Shown here piece after piece: positions 35,609 through 43,251 of a stretch of DNA of 47,113 nt. Under the pieces are notes generated by a model, which saw nothing but the letters and a program-made list of their open reading frames with translations, was not told where the DNA came from and ran no database searches. The translations under genes were made by a program, and so were the position numbers. Location of the stretch: assembly GCA_029780695.1 (NCBI GenBank), contig JAKOYD010000175.1, forward strand, positions 1-47,113, read 5' to 3'. Numbering within the stretch: position 1 is the stretch's first letter; each line of letters begins with the position of its first letter. This stretch comes from Pseudomonadota bacterium (lineage in GTDB: Bacteria; Pseudomonadota; Gammaproteobacteria; Burkholderiales; Burkholderiaceae_C).

Positions 35609-37713
35609 GGCAGCCCCCCTTCGCGGGCGGCTTCAGGGGGCGCGATCACTCTGTTTTCGATAGCTACATCCGCGCTTCTGGCAAGCGCTGGCGCCCTTTT
35701 CGATTCAGAACGCCGATAGCGCCGCGCCGCCGCCGCCACGCCCGCGCCCAGCGCCATCAGCACCACGCCGATCCACACCCAGCGCATGAAGGGCTTGTGC
35801 TGCACGCGCACGCTCCAGGCGCCGAACGGCGTGCCTTCCAGCGGCTCGCCCAGCGCCACGTACACATCGCGCAGCAGGCCCCAGCGGATGGCGCTTTCGG
35901 TCATCGGCATGCTGCTGCCGACGTAGTTGCGCTTTTCGGCCTTCAGCAACACCGGCGGCCCGCCCGCGCAGGTCAGCGTGAAATGCCCGGCCAGCGCCAT
36001 GTAGTTGGGGCCGCGCGCGGGGTCGATGCGGTCGAAAGTGATCTGGCAGTCGGCCAGTTGGTGCGTTTGCGATGCGGCGTCGGCAGTGCTGACCTTGCTG
36101 TTGCCGGGCACCAGGCGCACGTCGCGCTCGACGCCGTAGCCGCTAACCATGGCGACGCCGATGGCAAACACGGCCACGCCGAGGTGGGCGATGACCATGC
36201 CCCACTGCGGCGCGGTCAAGCCGCCCTTGCGCCATTGCCGCCACGCCCACAGCTTGGTCGCCGCGCCCGCCACGCAGGCCAGCGCCAGCGTCAGCACCAC
36301 GGCGGGGCGTGCGCTGCCGTACAGCGTGTGCAGCAAACCCCAGGCGGCGATCAGCGCCATGGCGAAGCCCACGCCCAATGCCTTGAACATGCGCATGGCC
36401 GCGGCGTCTGCACCCGCGCCCCAACGCAGCCACGCGGCAGGAATCAGCAATGCCAGCAGCAGCAGAAACACCGGCGCCAGCACCGCCTCGAAGTACGGCG
36501 GGCCGACGCTGATCTTGCCCAGGCGCAGCGCATCCATCGCCAGCGGGTACAGCGTGCCCAGCAGCACCGTGGCGCAGGCCACGATGAGCAGCAGGTTGTT
36601 GAGCAGGATGCCCGTCTCGCGCGAGGGCAGCGCCGTCGGCAGCGGACCGCGCGCGTCCACCAGCCGGTCGGCGTGCCGCGCGTACAGCGCCATCGCGCCC
36701 AGCACAAACGCCGCAATCAGCCCCAGCATGAACACGCCGCGCCGCGGATCGCTGGCAAAGGCGTGCACCGAGGTCAGCACGCCCGACCGCACCAGGAAGG
36801 TGCCCAGCAGCGACAGGATGAAGGCGCCAATCGCCAGCACCGCCGTCCAGTGCGGCAGCGCGCGCCGCCCCTCGCGCACCCCCAGCGTGTGCGCCAGCGC
36901 GGCCAGCACCAGCCAGGGCATGAAGGAGGCGTTTTCGACCGGGTCCCAGAACCACCAGCCGCCCCAGCCCAGTTCGTAATACGCCCACCACGAGCCCAGC
37001 GCGATGCCCAGCGACAGCGCCGCCCAGGCCAGCAGCACGAAGGGGCGCATGGCCTTGACCCATTCGCGCGGCGCATCGGCATACGCCAGCACCGCCATCA
37101 CCATCGCAAACGGCACCGCCGTGCCCACGTAGCCCAGGTACAAAAGCGGCGGATGCAGCGCCAGGCCGGGGTCTTGCAGCAGCGGATTCAGGCTCTGCCC
37201 CTCGTCGGCCGCCGGCAGCAGGCGGATGAAGGGGTTGGACGTGAACAGGATGAAGGCCAGCATGGCCAGCGAGACGAGGGCGAGGAAGCCGAGCACGCGG
37301 GCGGCGAACTCATCCTTCACGCCAGAACGGGCGCTGGCGCTTGCTGAATCAGCCTCAGCAGCTCCTTTATTCGCAGCAATATCGCGCAAGCCCCAGGCCG
37401 CCAGCACCGACCACGCGGCCAGTATCAACGCCCACAGCAGCAGCGACCCCTCATGCCCGCCCCAGATGGCCGACAGCTTGTACAGCAGCGGCAGGTCACG
37501 GTGGCCGTGCTGCACCACGTAGGTGACTGAGAAATCGTCCTGCACGAAGGCCGCGCCCAACAGCGCAAACGCACCCGCAATCCCGACGACCTGCCACGCC
37601 AGCGCCACGCGCGCCAGACGCGGCTGCGCGCGCGGCGTCAGCCCGGACCACGCCTGCACAGCGGCGGCCAGCAGGGCGAGGATCAGCAGGAGGTGGGCGA
37701 GTTCGGGGAGCAT
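35605..37713 (-). CDS. ccmF: Haem lyase CcmF
   Basis: CcmF is the multi-spanning membrane subunit of the haem ligation complex. The 702-aa protein has the WWD-domain segment GGWWFWDPVENASFMPWL, the conserved HGHRDLPLLYKLSAIWGGHE and about 14 hydrophobic helices. Two dispersed repeat copies lie inside it: one encodes an Ala/Ser-rich cytoplasmic or periplasmic loop near residues 112-130 (NKGAAEADSASASARSG), and one encodes the C-terminal tail after the last helix (SESKRAPALARSADVAIENR). ATG at 37713 starts MLPELAHLLLILALL and is preceded at 5 bases by the PIN-domain gene. Confidence 0.96.
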   Translation of the reverse strand: MLPELAHLLLILALLAAAVQAWSGLTPRAQPRLARVALAWQVVGIAGAFALLGAAFVQDDFSVTYVVQHGHRDLPLLYKLSAIWGGHEGSLLLWALILAAWSVLAAWGLRDIAANKGAAEADSASASARSGVKDEFAARVLGFLALVSLAMLAFILFTSNPFIRLLPAADEGQSLNPLLQDPGLALHPPLLYLGYVGTAVPFAMVMAVLAYADAPREWVKAMRPFVLLAWAALSLGIALGSWWAYYELGWGGWWFWDPVENASFMPWLVLAALAHTLGVREGRRALPHWTAVLAIGAFILSLLGTFLVRSGVLTSVHAFASDPRRGVFMLGLIAAFVLGAMALYARHADRLVDARGPLPTALPSRETGILLNNLLLIVACATVLLGTLYPLAMDALRLGKISVGPPYFEAVLAPVFLLLLALLIPAAWLRWGAGADAAAMRMFKALGVGFAMALIAAWGLLHTLYGSARPAVVLTLALACVAGAATKLWAWRQWRKGGLTAPQWGMVIAHLGVAVFAIGVAMVSGYGVERDVRLVPGNSKVSTADAASQTHQLADCQITFDRIDPARGPNYMALAGHFTLTCAGGPPVLLKAEKRNYVGSSMPMTESAIRWGLLRDVYVALGEPLEGTPFGAWSVRVQHKPFMRWVWIGVVLMALGAGVAAAARRYRRSESKRAPALARSADVAIENRVIAPPEAAREGGLP
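35648..35706. repeat. Dispersed TAGCTGC/GCGCTTG repeat forming the ccmF 3' end
   Basis: CTGTTTTCGATAGCTACATC, CGCGCTTCTGGCAAGCGCTG and GCGCCCTTTTCGATTC match the family over its full length. The copy is translated as the CcmF C-terminal tail. Confidence 0.85.
37329..37380. repeat. Dispersed TAGCTGC/GCGCTTG-type repeat inside ccmF
   Basis: On the minus strand the segment reads ATAAAGGAGCTGCTGAGGC, TGATTCAGCAAGCGCCAGCG and CCCGTTCTGG, which matches the family with several changes. It is read in frame as an Ala/Ser-rich loop. Confidence 0.55.
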
Positions 37714-37718
37714 GGCTT

Positions 37719-38132
37719 TCAGTTTGGCGCCGCGAGCGCCACCAAGCGCGCGCCTTCGACTCGCGCGCACGCCTTGTCGAACGTCCACAACGGCGCCTGG
37801 CCCGCTTGCTGCGCCAACGCCACATGCATGCAGTCGGCGAAATCGGCACGCCCTTGGCCATAGGCCGACAAAGCAGACGCCACCGCCGATTCGGCGTCGA
37901 TGCGCAGCTCCATGGCAGAAAGCAGGGCCGCAAACACCGCAACGATGTCGTTCTTGTCAAACCCGTAGCTGGCGCGCAGTACCCACTCCAGTTCCAGCAA
38001 CACCGTGACGGGCACGAAAAGCGATTCGCCCTGATCGATGGCGCCGCGAATCAACTGCGCCGCCGCCTGCAACTGGCGCGCGTCGTCGCGCACCAGATAG
38101 CGCACCAGCACATTGGTGTCGAGCGCGGCCAT
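37719..38132 (-). CDS. VapC-like PIN-domain toxin
   Basis: This 137-aa PIN-domain ribonuclease has the acidic residues D5 (ALDTNVLVRYL), E47/E49 (LLELEWVL), D97 and D100 (GRADFADCMHVALA). It matches type II VapC toxins. It lies 3 bases after an AbrB-type antitoxin gene and 5 bases before ccmF, in the middle of the ccm operon, so expression of ccmF onwards may depend on promoters that serve the toxin pair. Confidence 0.9.
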   Translation of the reverse strand: MAALDTNVLVRYLVRDDARQLQAAAQLIRGAIDQGESLFVPVTVLLELEWVLRASYGFDKNDIVAVFAALLSAMELRIDAESAVASALSAYGQGRADFADCMHVALAQQAGQAPLWTFDKACARVEGARLVALAAPN

Positions 38133-38135
38133 GCG

Positions 38136-38363
38136 TCAGCCCGCGGCCCAGGCGTTCATGTCATCGACCTTGACCTTCTTGCCCTTGGGCGCGGTCAGCA
38201 GGCCAGCCATGTCGAGGATGGAGCGGTTCTTGGCGCGCACCACCACCGAGCCGTCGGGCATCACGTGCCAGCACAGCTTTTCGCCCGGCTGCACGTGCAA
38301 TGCCTCGCGCACGGGCTGCGGCACGGTGGTCTGGCCTTTGAAGGTAACGGTGGACTCCTGCAT
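38136..38363 (-). CDS. AbrB/MazE-fold (VapB-like) antitoxin
   Basis: This 75-aa protein has the swapped-hairpin AbrB N-terminal fold STVTFKGQTTVPQPVREALH with the VxxKGQxTxP-type motif, then PGEKLCWHVMPDGSVVV, and a C-terminal toxin-binding tail. It is the cognate antitoxin of the PIN-domain protein encoded next to it. The upstream 34 bases are AT-rich, unlike the surroundings. Confidence 0.9.
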   Translation of the reverse strand: MQESTVTFKGQTTVPQPVREALHVQPGEKLCWHVMPDGSVVVRAKNRSILDMAGLLTAPKGKKVKVDDMNAWAAG

Positions 38364-38397
38364 GATGATTCCTTACTTTTATCAATATTGTAATGAT
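38364..38397 (-). promoter_or_regulatory. AT-rich promoter/operator region of the toxin-antitoxin pair
   Basis: The spacer between ccmE and the antitoxin gene is far more AT-rich than its surroundings. On the minus strand it contains TTACAATATTGATAAAAGTAA with terminal inverted TTAC/GTAA at 38373-38376 and 38390-38393, followed by AAGGAA before the ATG. This is consistent with an autoregulated TA promoter. Confidence 0.5.
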
Positions 38398-38847
38398 TCA
38401 TCGCGTCTTGGGGAGTTCCACCCCCGGCGCCACGTAGTTCTCATCGTGCTTGGCCAGCACCTCGCTGGCGACCAACTGCCCGCCCGCATCGAGCCGCCCC
38501 TGCGCGACGGCGCCCTTGCCTTCGACGAACAGGTCGGGCAGCACGCCGCGGTACACCACGGGCACGGTGTGCGCCATGTCGGTAAGGACGAAGCGCACTT
38601 CCAGGTTCTGCCCGGTGCCGCGCTGGATCGATCCCTGCTGCACCAGCCCGCCGATGCGCACGCCGTCCTTGCCCGTGGCCTGCCCCTGCGCGACCTGCGT
38701 CGGCGTGAGGAAGAACACCAGGTTGTCGTTGAAGGCGCGCAGCACCAGCGCGGTGGCGATGCCGGCGGCCAACAGCACGCTGGCGAGCAGCAGCAAGCGC
38801 TTGCGGCGCGGCGTCCAGGCGGGGCGGGGCGAGACGGCGGCGGTCAT
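38398..38847 (-). CDS. ccmE: Haem chaperone CcmE
   Basis: CcmE carries haem covalently from CcmC to CcmF. The 149-aa protein has one N-terminal helix ([20 protein letters not shown]), the OB-fold segments [11 protein letters not shown] and [13 protein letters not shown], and the haem-binding His in [11 protein letters not shown]. The ATG overlaps the ccmD stop (ATGA at 38844-38847). Confidence 0.95.
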   Translation of the reverse strand: MTAAVSPRPAWTPRRKRLLLLASVLLAAGIATALVLRAFNDNLVFFLTPTQVAQGQATGKDGVRIGGLVQQGSIQRGTGQNLEVRFVLTDMAHTVPVVYRGVLPDLFVEGKGAVAQGRLDAGGQLVASEVLAKHDENYVAPGVELPKTR

Positions 38848-39017
38848 CGCGGCGCGCCCTCCGTCGTGCGCAGTGCGCGGGTGCGGCGGCGCAGCGACCA
38901 CCATTCCCAGACCAGCGCCAGCGCGCAGACGCCAAACGCCGGCCACACGTACGCGCCGTGCTTGCCCATCTGCAGAAATGCGGCGACATCGGGCCACCAC
39001 GGGGTCAGCCAATCCAT
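38844..39017 (-). CDS. ccmD: Haem exporter accessory protein CcmD
   Basis: This 57-aa small membrane protein begins [20 protein letters not shown] and continues with [20 protein letters not shown] and a basic tail [10 protein letters not shown]. The [16 protein letters not shown] motif, single helix and Arg-rich end are typical of CcmD, which helps release holo-CcmE from CcmABC. It lies 4 bases after ccmC and overlaps ccmE. Confidence 0.92.
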   Translation of the reverse strand: MDWLTPWWPDVAAFLQMGKHGAYVWPAFGVCALALVWEWWSLRRRTRALRTTEGAPR

Positions 39018-39021
39018 GGTC

Positions 39022-39819
39022 CTACAGGCCTCCAGCGCTGGCGGGATGAGCGCGATCAGCTATCAAAATTGAAGTGTCTTGCGCATCGCCCTGCAAGTCT
39101 TGCAGCCAGCGCGTGTGCGCCTCGCGCTCTTCGATGAGCAGTTGCACGCGCTTGAACGACACCGCAAACGTCCACGCCCACGCCGCGCCGGTCATCAGCA
39201 GCAGCCCGGCCAGCGCGGCGCCGGGCATCGTCGCGCCCGACGCGGTGATGCTGGCGCCCTGGTGCAACGTGTTCCACCAGTGGACGGAGAAATAAATCAC
39301 CGGCAAATTCAGCGCGCCCAGCAGCCCCAGCACCGCGCACGGCCGGTCGGCGCTGGCGCGGCCTTCGTGCGCGCGCAGCAGCGCGAGGTAGCCGAGGTAC
39401 AAAAACAGCAGCAGAAGGGACGTAGTCAGCCGCGCGTCCCACACCCACCAGGTGCCCCACATAGGCTTGCCCCACAGCGCGCCGGTGACCAGCGAGAGCA
39501 GCGCGAACACCGCGCCCGTGGGCGCCAGCGCATGCGCCATCAGGTGCGAGGCGCGCGTGCGCCAGACCAGGCCGATGAAGCTCCAGAACGCGATCACGGC
39601 GTAGATCCACATCGACATCCAGGCCGCGGGCACGTGCACGTACAGAATGCGGTAGCCCTCGCCCTGCACCGCGTCGGCCGGCGTGGCGACCAGCGCCAGC
39701 CACATGCCGGGCAGCCCCATCGCGAGTGCCAGCCACAGGCACGGCCGCACCCAGCGCCCGGCCAGCGCGTGCAGGCGCTTGGGGGCGGCGAAGTGGAACA
39801 GGGTCGGCTCCAGGCTCAT
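39022..39819 (-). CDS. ccmC: Haem transporter subunit CcmC
   Basis: CcmC attaches haem to CcmE. The 265-aa protein has six transmembrane helices and the WWD-type motif WGTWWVWDARLTTSLLL flanked by conserved His (VHVPAAWMSM and SVHWWNTLHQGAS). The C-terminal tail DTSILIADRAHPASAGGL is encoded by a dispersed TAGCTGC-type repeat. An FNR-type palindrome lies 52 bases upstream of the start. In this genome ccmC is separated from ccmB by two inserted genes. Confidence 0.95.
   Translation of the reverse strand: MSLEPTLFHFAAPKRLHALAGRWVRPCLWLALAMGLPGMWLALVATPADAVQGEGYRILYVHVPAAWMSMWIYAVIAFWSFIGLVWRTRASHLMAHALAPTGAVFALLSLVTGALWGKPMWGTWWVWDARLTTSLLLLFLYLGYLALLRAHEGRASADRPCAVLGLLGALNLPVIYFSVHWWNTLHQGASITASGATMPGAALAGLLLMTGAAWAWTFAVSFKRVQLLIEEREAHTRWLQDLQGDAQDTSILIADRAHPASAGGL
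39025..39075. repeat. Dispersed TAGCTGC-type repeat forming the ccmC 3' end
   Basis: CAGGCCTCCAGCGCTGGCGG, then GATCAGCTATCAAAATTGA, matches the family in reverse orientation, with a degraded middle. It encodes the last residues of CcmC. Confidence 0.65.
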
Positions 39820-39871
39820 GCGCCGACTCTATCGCCAGACGGCGGCGGCAGCCTTGATCCGGGTCGGTTTT

Positions 39872-39885
39872 TTGACGCGCGTCAA
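39872..39885. promoter_or_regulatory. FNR/ANR-type box upstream of ccmC
   Basis: TTGACGCGCGTCAA is a perfect palindrome with the FNR-family architecture TTGAY-N4-RTCAA. It lies 52 bases from the ccmC start, between the TacA-like ORF and ccmC. An Fnr/Anr/Dnr-type regulator would connect cytochrome c maturation to low oxygen. No clear -10 element could be placed. Confidence 0.5.
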
Positions 39886-39895
39886 GCGTGGCCGG

Positions 39896-40093
39896 TCACA
39901 GTTGACGCCGGACGGACGCCACACTTTCCAATGCACTTGCCAGCGCGGCGTTGGGTTGCCAGGGCGCCTTCAGCGCACGCATGAAGGCTTCGAAATCGCG
40001 CGCGCTCAGCGTCAGGCGCAAAGGATGATCAGCCGCCTGCTGCGCGGCCTCCTTATGCGGCGATTGCGGGTTTGGCGTAGAAAACTCTGGCAT
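39896..40093 (-). CDS. TacA-like (DUF1778) antitoxin remnant lacking the DNA-binding part
   Basis: This 65-aa ORF ends RLTLSARDFEAFMRALKAPW then QPNAALASALES. It matches the C-terminal toxin-binding motif of DUF1778/TacA antitoxins (LSxxDFxxFxxALxxPxxPNxAL). The ribbon-helix-helix half that should precede it is missing, and no GNAT toxin gene follows. It lies 12 bases after the nucleotidyltransferase gene. It may be a fragment, or a small protein of its own kept with that gene. Confidence 0.55.
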   Translation of the reverse strand: MPEFSTPNPQSPHKEAAQQAADHPLRLTLSARDFEAFMRALKAPWQPNAALASALESVASVRRQL

Positions 40094-40105
40094 GGTTGCC
40101 GCCGA

Positions 40106-40687
40106 CTATGGCACTTCCGCCCCCCGCAGCCAAGGCCAGCGCGCTTGATAACTGCGCGCTTTTTGCTCAAACAGCGCGGGCACCGGGTGGATCGGATTGA
40201 TTCTGAGCACGCCGGCGGCCACGTCGTGCAGGCCGTGCGTCGCATACAGTTGGCCATCATCCAGCCGCAGGCCCAAGCATGTGCCGGCCACCAAAAAACG
40301 GTCGATGCCGTCTCGGGCGCAGCGCAAGGCCGAGTAATCGGCGCCAAACCAGTCGCGGTACCAGGTGTGCACGCGGGCCTGGTTCTTCACTTCCACGGTC
40401 ACGCCCAGATCGGCGACGGCGCACCGCACGCGCGACTCGACGCGGGATTCCGCCTCGGCCGACAAATCCGCAGGGTCAAAATAAAACACGTCGTAATCGT
40501 TCACGCCCCAGGCGGGCGGCCGTGCGCTGCGCGCATTCCAGACGGCCTGAAACAGGCAACCGGCCGTCAGATAAGCATCGGGTAAGTGCAGCGCGGGCAG
40601 GCGATCAAGCAAGGCGGCGTTGACGGGGTTGCCGCGCACCAGCGCCAGAAATTCAACTTCGGTCAACTGCTCATCCTGTTGGGCCAT
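40106..40687 (-). CDS. Nucleotidyltransferase family protein (NTP_transf_6, COG3575-like)
   Basis: This 193-aa protein shows the family pattern GVNDYDVFYFDPADLSAEAE (metal-binding D-x-D type), VEVKNQARVHTWYRDWFG, FLVAGTCLGLRL, YATHGLHDVAAGVLRINP and a final W-P rich end (KARSYQARWPWLRG). The biochemical role of this family is not established. It lies four bases after the ccmB stop and is read in the ccm direction, so it is embedded in the operon. ATG at 40687 is used. Confidence 0.85.
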   Translation of the reverse strand: MAQQDEQLTEVEFLALVRGNPVNAALLDRLPALHLPDAYLTAGCLFQAVWNARSARPPAWGVNDYDVFYFDPADLSAEAESRVESRVRCAVADLGVTVEVKNQARVHTWYRDWFGADYSALRCARDGIDRFLVAGTCLGLRLDDGQLYATHGLHDVAAGVLRINPIHPVPALFEQKARSYQARWPWLRGAEVP

Positions 40688-40691
40688 GCCG

Positions 40692-41378
40692 TCAGCTTTC
40701 CACTGCCGCCCGCAAGCCCACCGCCGCCAGCAACGGGCACGCCACCAGCGCCACCGCCAGCATGGCGCCCAGCAATGCCAGTTCAGCCCCCGCTGGCTGC
40801 CCGCGCACCGCGTGGTGCACCGCCATGGCGCCAAAGATGATGACCGGCGCCACCAGCGGCAGCACGATCAGCATCACCAGCAGCGCCGCGCCGCGCAGGC
40901 CGCCCGCCAACGCGGCGGCCACGCCGGTGACGAGCACCAGCACCGCCGTACCCAGCGCCAGCGACGCCATCAGCACCGCCAGTGGCCACGCGGACAGGCC
41001 AAATTGCAGCGCCAGCAGCGGCGCCACGGCCAGCACCGGCAGCGCGGCCAGCAGCCATTGCGCGGTCAGTCGCGTGGCCACCAGCAGCGCCAGCGGCAGG
41101 CCGGTGGCCGCGCAGGTCAGCATCCACTGATCGACCCAGCCGCTGCGCAAGTCGTCCTGAAACATGCGTGCCGACGCCAGCAGCACCGCCAGCAGCGCGC
41201 CCACCCACAGCACGCCGGGCGCCAGCAGGCGCAGCGTGTCGGCGTCGGGCTTGAGCGACAGCGGGAAAAGGCTGCTGACCACGACAAAGAACAGCGCGTG
41301 CCAGGCCAGGTCGGCCGGCTGGCGCAGCGCCTGCGCCCACTCGCGCAGAAAGATGGCGCGCAGCACCGCCCCGGTCAT
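40692..41378 (-). CDS. ccmB: Haem exporter permease CcmB
   Basis: CcmB is the six-helix membrane subunit of the CcmABCD complex that releases holo-CcmE. The 228-aa protein has the conserved REWAQALRQPADLAWHALFFVVV start and the segment LFPLSLKPDADTLRLLAPGVLWV. The ATG overlaps the ccmA stop (ATGA at 41375-41378). Confidence 0.94.
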   Translation of the reverse strand: MTGAVLRAIFLREWAQALRQPADLAWHALFFVVVSSLFPLSLKPDADTLRLLAPGVLWVGALLAVLLASARMFQDDLRSGWVDQWMLTCAATGLPLALLVATRLTAQWLLAALPVLAVAPLLALQFGLSAWPLAVLMASLALGTAVLVLVTGVAAALAGGLRGAALLVMLIVLPLVAPVIIFGAMAVHHAVRGQPAGAELALLGAMLAVALVACPLLAAVGLRAAVES

Positions 41379-42022
41379 GCCGATTGCTCTGAATTTAATA
41401 GCTGCTCGCGCTTGCCAAGCGGGCGCAACTGCAGTGTTTGATGTGGAGGGAACGCGCGTGGCAGTGGCTGATGGCTGGTCAGCACGATGGCGCCGCCTTG
41501 CGCGGTGTGGCGGGCGGCCAGCGCGGCCAGCGCCTCGCAGGCGTCAGCGTCCAATGCGTCGAAGGGTTCGTCCAGCAGCCACAGCCGGCGCGGCGCCAGG
41601 GCCAGCGGCGCCAGCGTGAGCTTGCGGCGCTGCCCGGCCGACAGCAGCCGCACCGGGCGCCCGCACGGCACGCCGGCCGCCTGCAGATGACCCGCCGCCG
41701 CCGCGGGCGACGGCACGGGTGCGCCGGCCACGGCCAGCAGCAGGCGCAAGTTGGCCGCAGCGTCCAAGTCCTCGACCAGCGGGTTGGCATGGCCGATCCA
41801 CCACAGGTCACGGCACAGCAGCGTCGACGTCGCCGCCGCCGGTTCGCGCAGCCCAGCCAAGGTGCGCAGCAGCGTGGTTTTGCCGCAGCCGTTGGGGCCT
41901 TGCACGTGGACCACGTCGCCGGGCCGCACATCCAGGTCCAGCGGCCCCCACAACAGCAGCCCGGCGCGCTCGCCGGCCCAGCCGCGCGTGGCGATCAGCG
42001 GCGCGGCGTCGCGGGTCGTCAA
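41375..42022 (-). CDS. ccmA: Haem exporter ATP-binding protein CcmA
   Basis: This 215-aa ABC ATPase shows Walker A GPNGCGKTTLLR, the IGHANPLVEDLDAAANL segment typical of CcmA, signature LSAGQRRKL, Walker B LWLLDEPFDAL and switch His LTSHQPL. No ATG is available; TTG at 42022 overlaps the tyrS stop in TTGA and gives a normal length. The C-terminal residues PLGKREQLLNSEQSA are encoded by a dispersed TAGCTGC/GCGCTTG repeat. Confidence 0.93.
   Translation of the reverse strand: MTTRDAAPLIATRGWAGERAGLLLWGPLDLDVRPGDVVHVQGPNGCGKTTLLRTLAGLREPAAATSTLLCRDLWWIGHANPLVEDLDAAANLRLLLAVAGAPVPSPAAAAGHLQAAGVPCGRPVRLLSAGQRRKLTLAPLALAPRRLWLLDEPFDALDADACEALAALAARHTAQGGAIVLTSHQPLPRAFPPHQTLQLRPLGKREQLLNSEQSA
41382..41434. 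repeat. Dispersed TAGCTGC/GCGCTTG repeat forming the ccmA 3' end
   Basis: GATTGCTCTGAATTTAATAG then CTGCTCGCGCTTGCCAAGCG and GGCGCAACTGCAG match the family strongly. The copy encodes the end of CcmA just before the ccmB start. Confidence 0.82.
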
Positions 42023-43251
42023 GCCAGCGTCACCCGGGCAAACTTGCGCTTGCCCACCTGCACGACGTAGGTGCCCGCGGGCAGCTTGAGCCCCTTGTCG
42101 CTGACCACGCTGGAATCGACCCGCACGCCGCCGCCGTCGATCAGGCGGTTGCCCTCTGAGCTGGAGGCCGCGAGGCCCGCGGCCTTGAGCAGCGCGCCAA
42201 TGCCCAGGGGCGCGCCGGTCAGCGCCACTTCGGGGATATCGTCGGGCACACCGCCCTTGCTGCGGGTGATGAAGTCTGCTTCTGCCGCATCGGCCGCCGC
42301 CGCCGAGTGAAAGCGCGCCGTGATCTCCTTGGCCAGCATGACCTTGGCGTCTTTCGGGTTGCGGCCGGCCGCCACTTCGGCGCGCAGCGCATCGATGTCG
42401 GCCATGCTCTTGAACGACAACAGCGTGTACCAGCGCCACATCAACTCGTCCGAAATCGACAGCACCTTGGCGAACATGGTGTTGGCGTCTTCGGTGATGC
42501 CGATGTAGTTGTTCTTGGACTTGGACATCTTCTCGACGCCGTCCAGCCCCTCCAGCAGCGGCATGGTCAGGATGCACTGCGGCTCCTGCCCGTATTCCTG
42601 CTGCAGGTGGCGGCCCATGAGCAGGTTGAACTTCTGGTCGGTGCCGCCCAGTTCAATGTCGGACTTGAGCGCCACCGAGTCATAGCCCTGCATCAGCGGA
42701 TACAAAAACTCGTGCACGCTGATCGAGGTGCCGGCGTGAAAGCGCTCGTGGAAGTCGTTGCGCTCCATCATGCGCGCCACGGTGTACTTGGCGGCCAGCT
42801 GGATCATGCCGCGCGCGCCCAGCGCATCGCTCCATTCGCTGTTGTAGCGCAGCTCGGTTTTGGCGGGGTCGAGCACCTTGAAGGCCTGCGCCTTGTAGGT
42901 TTCGGCGTTCACCTTGATCTGCTCGGCCGTCAGCGGGGGCCGGGTGGAATTGCGGCCGGAGGGATCGCCGATCAACGTGGTGAAGTCGCCGATCAGGAAG
43001 ATGACCGTGTGCCCTAAGTCCTGCAGCTGGCGCATCTTGTTCAGCACCACGGTGTGGCCGATGTGGATGTCGGGCGCGGTCGGGTCCAGCCCCAGCTTGA
43101 TGCGCAGCGGCTGGCCAGTCGCTTCAGACCGGGCCAGCTTGCGCAGCCAGTCCTCGCGGGGCAGCAATTCCTCACAGCCGCGTAGCGAAATTGCCATGGC
43201 TTCGCGCACACGGTCGGTTACCACCGGGTTTGTAAGCAAGTTGTCAGACAT
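42019..43251 (-). CDS. tyrS: Tyrosyl-tRNA synthetase
   Basis: TyrS is a class I tRNA synthetase. The 410-aa protein has the HIGH motif in PDIHIGHTVVLNKM, the tyrosine-site segment GGTDQKFNLLMGR, the KMSKS loop VEKMSKSKNNYIG, and a C-terminal S4 RNA-binding domain (NRLIDGGGVRVDSS). It is of the TyrRS type with KMSKS rather than KFGKT. Its stop codon overlaps the proposed ccmA start, so it appears to head the ccm transcription unit. Confidence 0.97.
   Translation of the reverse strand: MSDNLLTNPVVTDRVREAMAISLRGCEELLPREDWLRKLARSEATGQPLRIKLGLDPTAPDIHIGHTVVLNKMRQLQDLGHTVIFLIGDFTTLIGDPSGRNSTRPPLTAEQIKVNAETYKAQAFKVLDPAKTELRYNSEWSDALGARGMIQLAAKYTVARMMERNDFHERFHAGTSISVHEFLYPLMQGYDSVALKSDIELGGTDQKFNLLMGRHLQQEYGQEPQCILTMPLLEGLDGVEKMSKSKNNYIGITEDANTMFAKVLSISDELMWRWYTLLSFKSMADIDALRAEVAAGRNPKDAKVMLAKEITARFHSAAAADAAEADFITRSKGGVPDDIPEVALTGAPLGIGALLKAAGLAASSSEGNRLIDGGGVRVDSSVVSDKGLKLPAGTYVVQVGKRKFARVTLA

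Noticed and set aside
35572..37347. 591-codon plus-strand frame opposite ccmF
   Set aside because: Arg/His/Gln-rich antisense translation of a membrane protein gene; no homology or ribosome-binding site.
40106..40834. Longer version of the nucleotidyltransferase starting inside ccmB
   Set aside because: The first 49 codons are out-of-frame ccmB sequence; the conserved protein starts at 40687.
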